A DNA stretch of 64,000 bases. Origin: Splendidivirga corallicola. GTDB taxonomy: Bacteria; Bacteroidota; Bacteroidia; Cytophagales; Cyclobacteriaceae. A program made the translations under genes and the position numbers. Location of the stretch: assembly GCA_030442035.1 (NCBI GenBank), contig JAUJEA010000007.1:124001-188000 (forward strand). Direction: 5' to 3'. Under the pieces are notes generated by a model, which saw only the letters and a list, made by a program, of their open reading frames with translations, was not told the origin of the DNA and did no database searches. Shown here piece by piece: positions 61,917-64,000 of the stretch. Position 1 is the stretch's first letter, and the number at the start of each line of letters is the position of its first letter.

Positions 61917-64000
61917 CTAAAATTTAAAATTGTAGGTGATTGAAGGAAAAATGGAGCCTAATACAGCAAGTCTGAATGCCTGTCCATTTTGGTTAAAGAA
62001 AACCGAATAAGGATTTTTTCTTCCATACACATTATAAACCGAGAACACCCATTCTCCTTTGATTAACTTGTTCTTTTTATGCCCCTCACTTAGTGTCACA
62101 GACAGATCCAAACGATGATAATCAGGAATCCTGAATTGATTACGTTCCGAGTAATTGAGTACTGAAAGAATTCGATCATAGCTATACTTGGAAACCGGGA
62201 CGGTTATAGGTCGTCCTGTACTGTAGGTAAAATTGGCTGATATTTTGAATCTTCGACTTGCTTTATAATTAAAAACCAAGGTGAGGTCATGTGGTTTATC
62301 ATAATTCGCGGGATAATATTTTCCCAGGTTTATCTGCTCCTCTTCATTCTCTGATTGAAATAGTCTTTCGCTCTTTGAATAAGTATATCCTAACCAACCG
62401 GTAATTTTCCCTTTGTTCTTTTGCAATAATACCTCAACACCGTATGCCCTACCGGATCCTTTCAGAAGATCCGCCTCCAATGTTTCATTCAAAATGATAC
62501 TGGCACCATCCTTATAATCAATTACATTTTTAATTTTTTTGTAATAGAATTCCACAGAGGTTTCAATGGCATTATCTTTAAAATTCCTGAACAAACCAAT
62601 TGAAACCTGGTCACCAATTTGTGGCTCTAAATAAAAGTTGCTTGATTGCCAAAAATCTACCGGAGCAACAGCTGTAGTGTTGGAAATCAGATGGACATAT
62701 TGTCTTGTCCTGTAATAGCTAAATTTCAAAGAGCTTTGGATACCCATAGCATAACGCAAGGAAACCCGAGGCTCAAAGCCACTATAACTTTTTATAAGCT
62801 GACCTTTGGAGTAATGAGTAGTATCCAGGATGGTTGTTGGTTCTTTTGGTCTGTTTGGGTCGTATAAGTACACATCTCCTTCGCCAACATTTTGAAACAA
62901 AGAATATCGAAGTCCATACATAATGGATAATTTATGATTGACTTGAAATTCATCTTTTATGTAAATACCGGATTCAATGGATTGCTCCTTCCTTACCTTT
63001 ACCGGATCCGTATTGGTGTTAAGTTCGCCAGCCACTAGATCCCCGGGTTCAAAACTGTATTTGGTCGCACTTATTCCAAAATCAACTTTATGTTTGTTTA
63101 AAGGGACATAATTAAAATCTACTTTTACTCCCGTATTTTCTATGGAGGATCTCAGTGTAAAAGAATCAAATCCCTGATCATCGAATGTTTTATTTTTATA
63201 GGATCCATGTGATAATGATATGCTCGACAGTAGTTTTTCATTAAATATATGGCTCCACTTTAAAGAATTATTTATAGTACGCCACCCATAGGTGGTATCA
63301 GCGGAAAATTTAAAACGGTCATTGCTGATATATGAGGAGAAAATTAGTTTATTTTTATCATTTACATTATGACTGATCTTTAAATTGGCATCATAGAATT
63401 GTGCTGAACTTTGTTGTAAATCAGCATTTTTTATTCTTTTCAATATCCAATCAGAATAGGAGGATCTGCCCCCAATAATGAAAGAAGTTTTGTTTTTGGC
63501 AATAGGACCTTCCAATACCAATCTACTGGAAACCAAACCTATACCACCCTGGCCATGAAACTCTTTTTGATTACCGTTTCTGGTACTAACATTCAAAATG
63601 GACGATACTCGCCCTCCAAAATTAGGTGGACCACCACCTTTGTAAAGTGTCACATCTCTCACAAGATCTGCATTGAAAGAAGAGAAGAATCCAAAAAGAT
63701 GTGAGGCATTGTAGATAACAGCATCATCCTGCAGCAAAAGATTTTGTCCTACACCCCCACCTCTAACATTAAAACCTGAGGCTCCTTCACCAACAGTACT
63801 CACTCCCGGAAGTGTAATTATACTTTTGATCACATCTATCTCACCTAAAAAGGCAGGCATACCTTTGATCGCTTCAATACTCAATTTTTCCTTACCGGCC
63901 ATCACCCCTTTAATGTTTTCATCTTGCGCTTCCGCTGTGATCGTTATTTCCTCGAGCTCTACAGTTTCTTCAAACAGATCAAAATTCAATGTGCCGTTTG
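61917..64000 (-). CDS. TonB-dependent receptor, partial (N-terminus beyond the right edge)
   Basis: At least 690 residues are visible in an open frame that continues past 64000 (there is no ATG near 63989). Plug domain near the visible N-terminus (GMPAFLGEIDVIKSIITLPG and GASGFNVRGGGVGQNLLLQD), then a long outer-membrane beta-barrel with YTYSKSERLFQSENEEEQIN and the C-terminal strand ending PSITYNFKF. It imports a ligand using TonB energy. First visible gene of a three-gene operon (DUF4249 19 nt downstream). The typical carboxypeptidase-like N-terminal domain is expected off the edge. Confidence 0.95.
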   Translation of the reverse strand, partial: NGTLNFDLFEETVELEEITITAEAQDENIKGVMAGKEKLSIEAIKGMPAFLGEIDVIKSIITLPGVSTVGEGASGFNVRGGGVGQNLLLQDDAVIYNASHLFGFFSSFNADLVRDVTLYKGGGPPNFGGRVSSILNVSTRNGNQKEFHGQGGIGLVSSRLVLEGPIAKNKTSFIIGGRSSYSDWILKRIKNADLQQSSAQFYDANLKISHNVNDKNKLIFSSYISNDRFKFSADTTYGWRTINNSLKWSHIFNEKLLSSISLSHGSYKNKTFDDQGFDSFTLRSSIENTGVKVDFNYVPLNKHKVDFGISATKYSFEPGDLVAGELNTNTDPVKVRKEQSIESGIYIKDEFQVNHKLSIMYGLRYSLFQNVGEGDVYLYDPNRPKEPTTILDTTHYSKGQLIKSYSGFEPRVSLRYAMGIQSSLKFSYYRTRQYVHLISNTTAVAPVDFWQSSNFYLEPQIGDQVSIGLFRNFKDNAIETSVEFYYKKIKNVIDYKDGASIILNETLEADLLKGSGRAYGVEVLLQKNKGKITGWLGYTYSKSERLFQSENEEEQINLGKYYPANYDKPHDLTLVFNYKASRRFKISANFTYSTGRPITVPVSKYSYDRILSVLNYSERNQFRIPDYHRLDLSVTLSEGHKKNKLIKGEWVFSVYNVYGRKNPYSVFFNQNGQAFRLAVLGSIFPSITYNFKF

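Noticed and set aside
1-64000. CRISPR array, prophage or integrase
   Set aside because: No series of equally spaced repeats and no phage structural or integrase gene was seen. The transposase is a single-copy RAYT.
63990-64000. Start of the TonB receptor at 63989
   Set aside because: The codon there is TTG and the frame continues upstream to the window edge, so the gene is truncated, not complete.

Overview
The window comes from a chromosome of a member of the Bacteroidota, most likely an environmental, Cytophagia-like lineage. The evidence is the family content (hybrid two-component regulator with propeller, TonB receptor with DUF4249 lipoprotein, TapB-like protein, a T9SS-type C-terminal fold, RAYT transposase), the AT-rich composition, promoters of the TTG / TAnnTTTG type and weak Shine-Dalgarno sequences. 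No genus is claimed. Both edges cut genes: a sugar-nucleotide cupin isomerase at the left and a TonB-dependent receptor at the right.

Layout. 0-16 kb is mostly housekeeping: YigZ-like protein, a DEDDy exonuclease, NhaC antiporter, FAD oxidoreductase, thioesterase-like DUF4442 protein, Mpo1-like protein, an orphan four-PAS histidine kinase, a five-gene membrane redox operon (Rieske/ferric-reductase fusion, a Cys/His-rich exported protein, lysoplasmalogenase) and pyruvate carboxylase. 17-28 kb holds two similar NtrC-type regulator/kinase pairs, each overlapping by 11 nt, with an acyl carrier protein, an ECF sigma operon, a RAYT transposase and an exported HEFGH protein between them. Three places here show a -24/-12 (sigma-54) type promoter with an inverted repeat centred about 73 bp upstream. 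28-35 kb has a hybrid two-component regulator next to a small membrane protein and an exported phosphatidylserine decarboxylase-like enzyme, with a 21-bp-spaced direct repeat in front of them.

36-57 kb is a LacI-linked glycan/uronate catabolic locus without SusC/SusD. It has four Gfo/Idh/MocA oxidoreductases (two with Tat signals, two cytoplasmic), a DUF1080 protein, a DUF6807 (PmoA-like) lipoprotein, a GH2 enzyme, a GH43-like propeller lipoprotein, a sulfatase, a DUF3500 protein, tagaturonate reductase and altronate dehydratase, a LacI regulator and a Tat-exported TIM-barrel isomerase-like protein. The palindrome GCAAGCGCTTGC or a one-base variant occurs at four intergenic sites here and overlaps the -33 element of two predicted promoters, so the locus is probably one regulon. 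It appears to combine hydrolysis, desulfation and 3-keto (oxidation/elimination) glycoside chemistry, with the uronate branch ending in 2-keto-3-deoxygluconate.

57-64 kb has a decayed GIY-YIG gene, a perfect 33-nt palindrome, tRNA-Pro(AGG) with an internally deleted copy beside it, and a TonB receptor / DUF4249 / MG2-plug operon. All calls come from reading the sequence. No database search was run.
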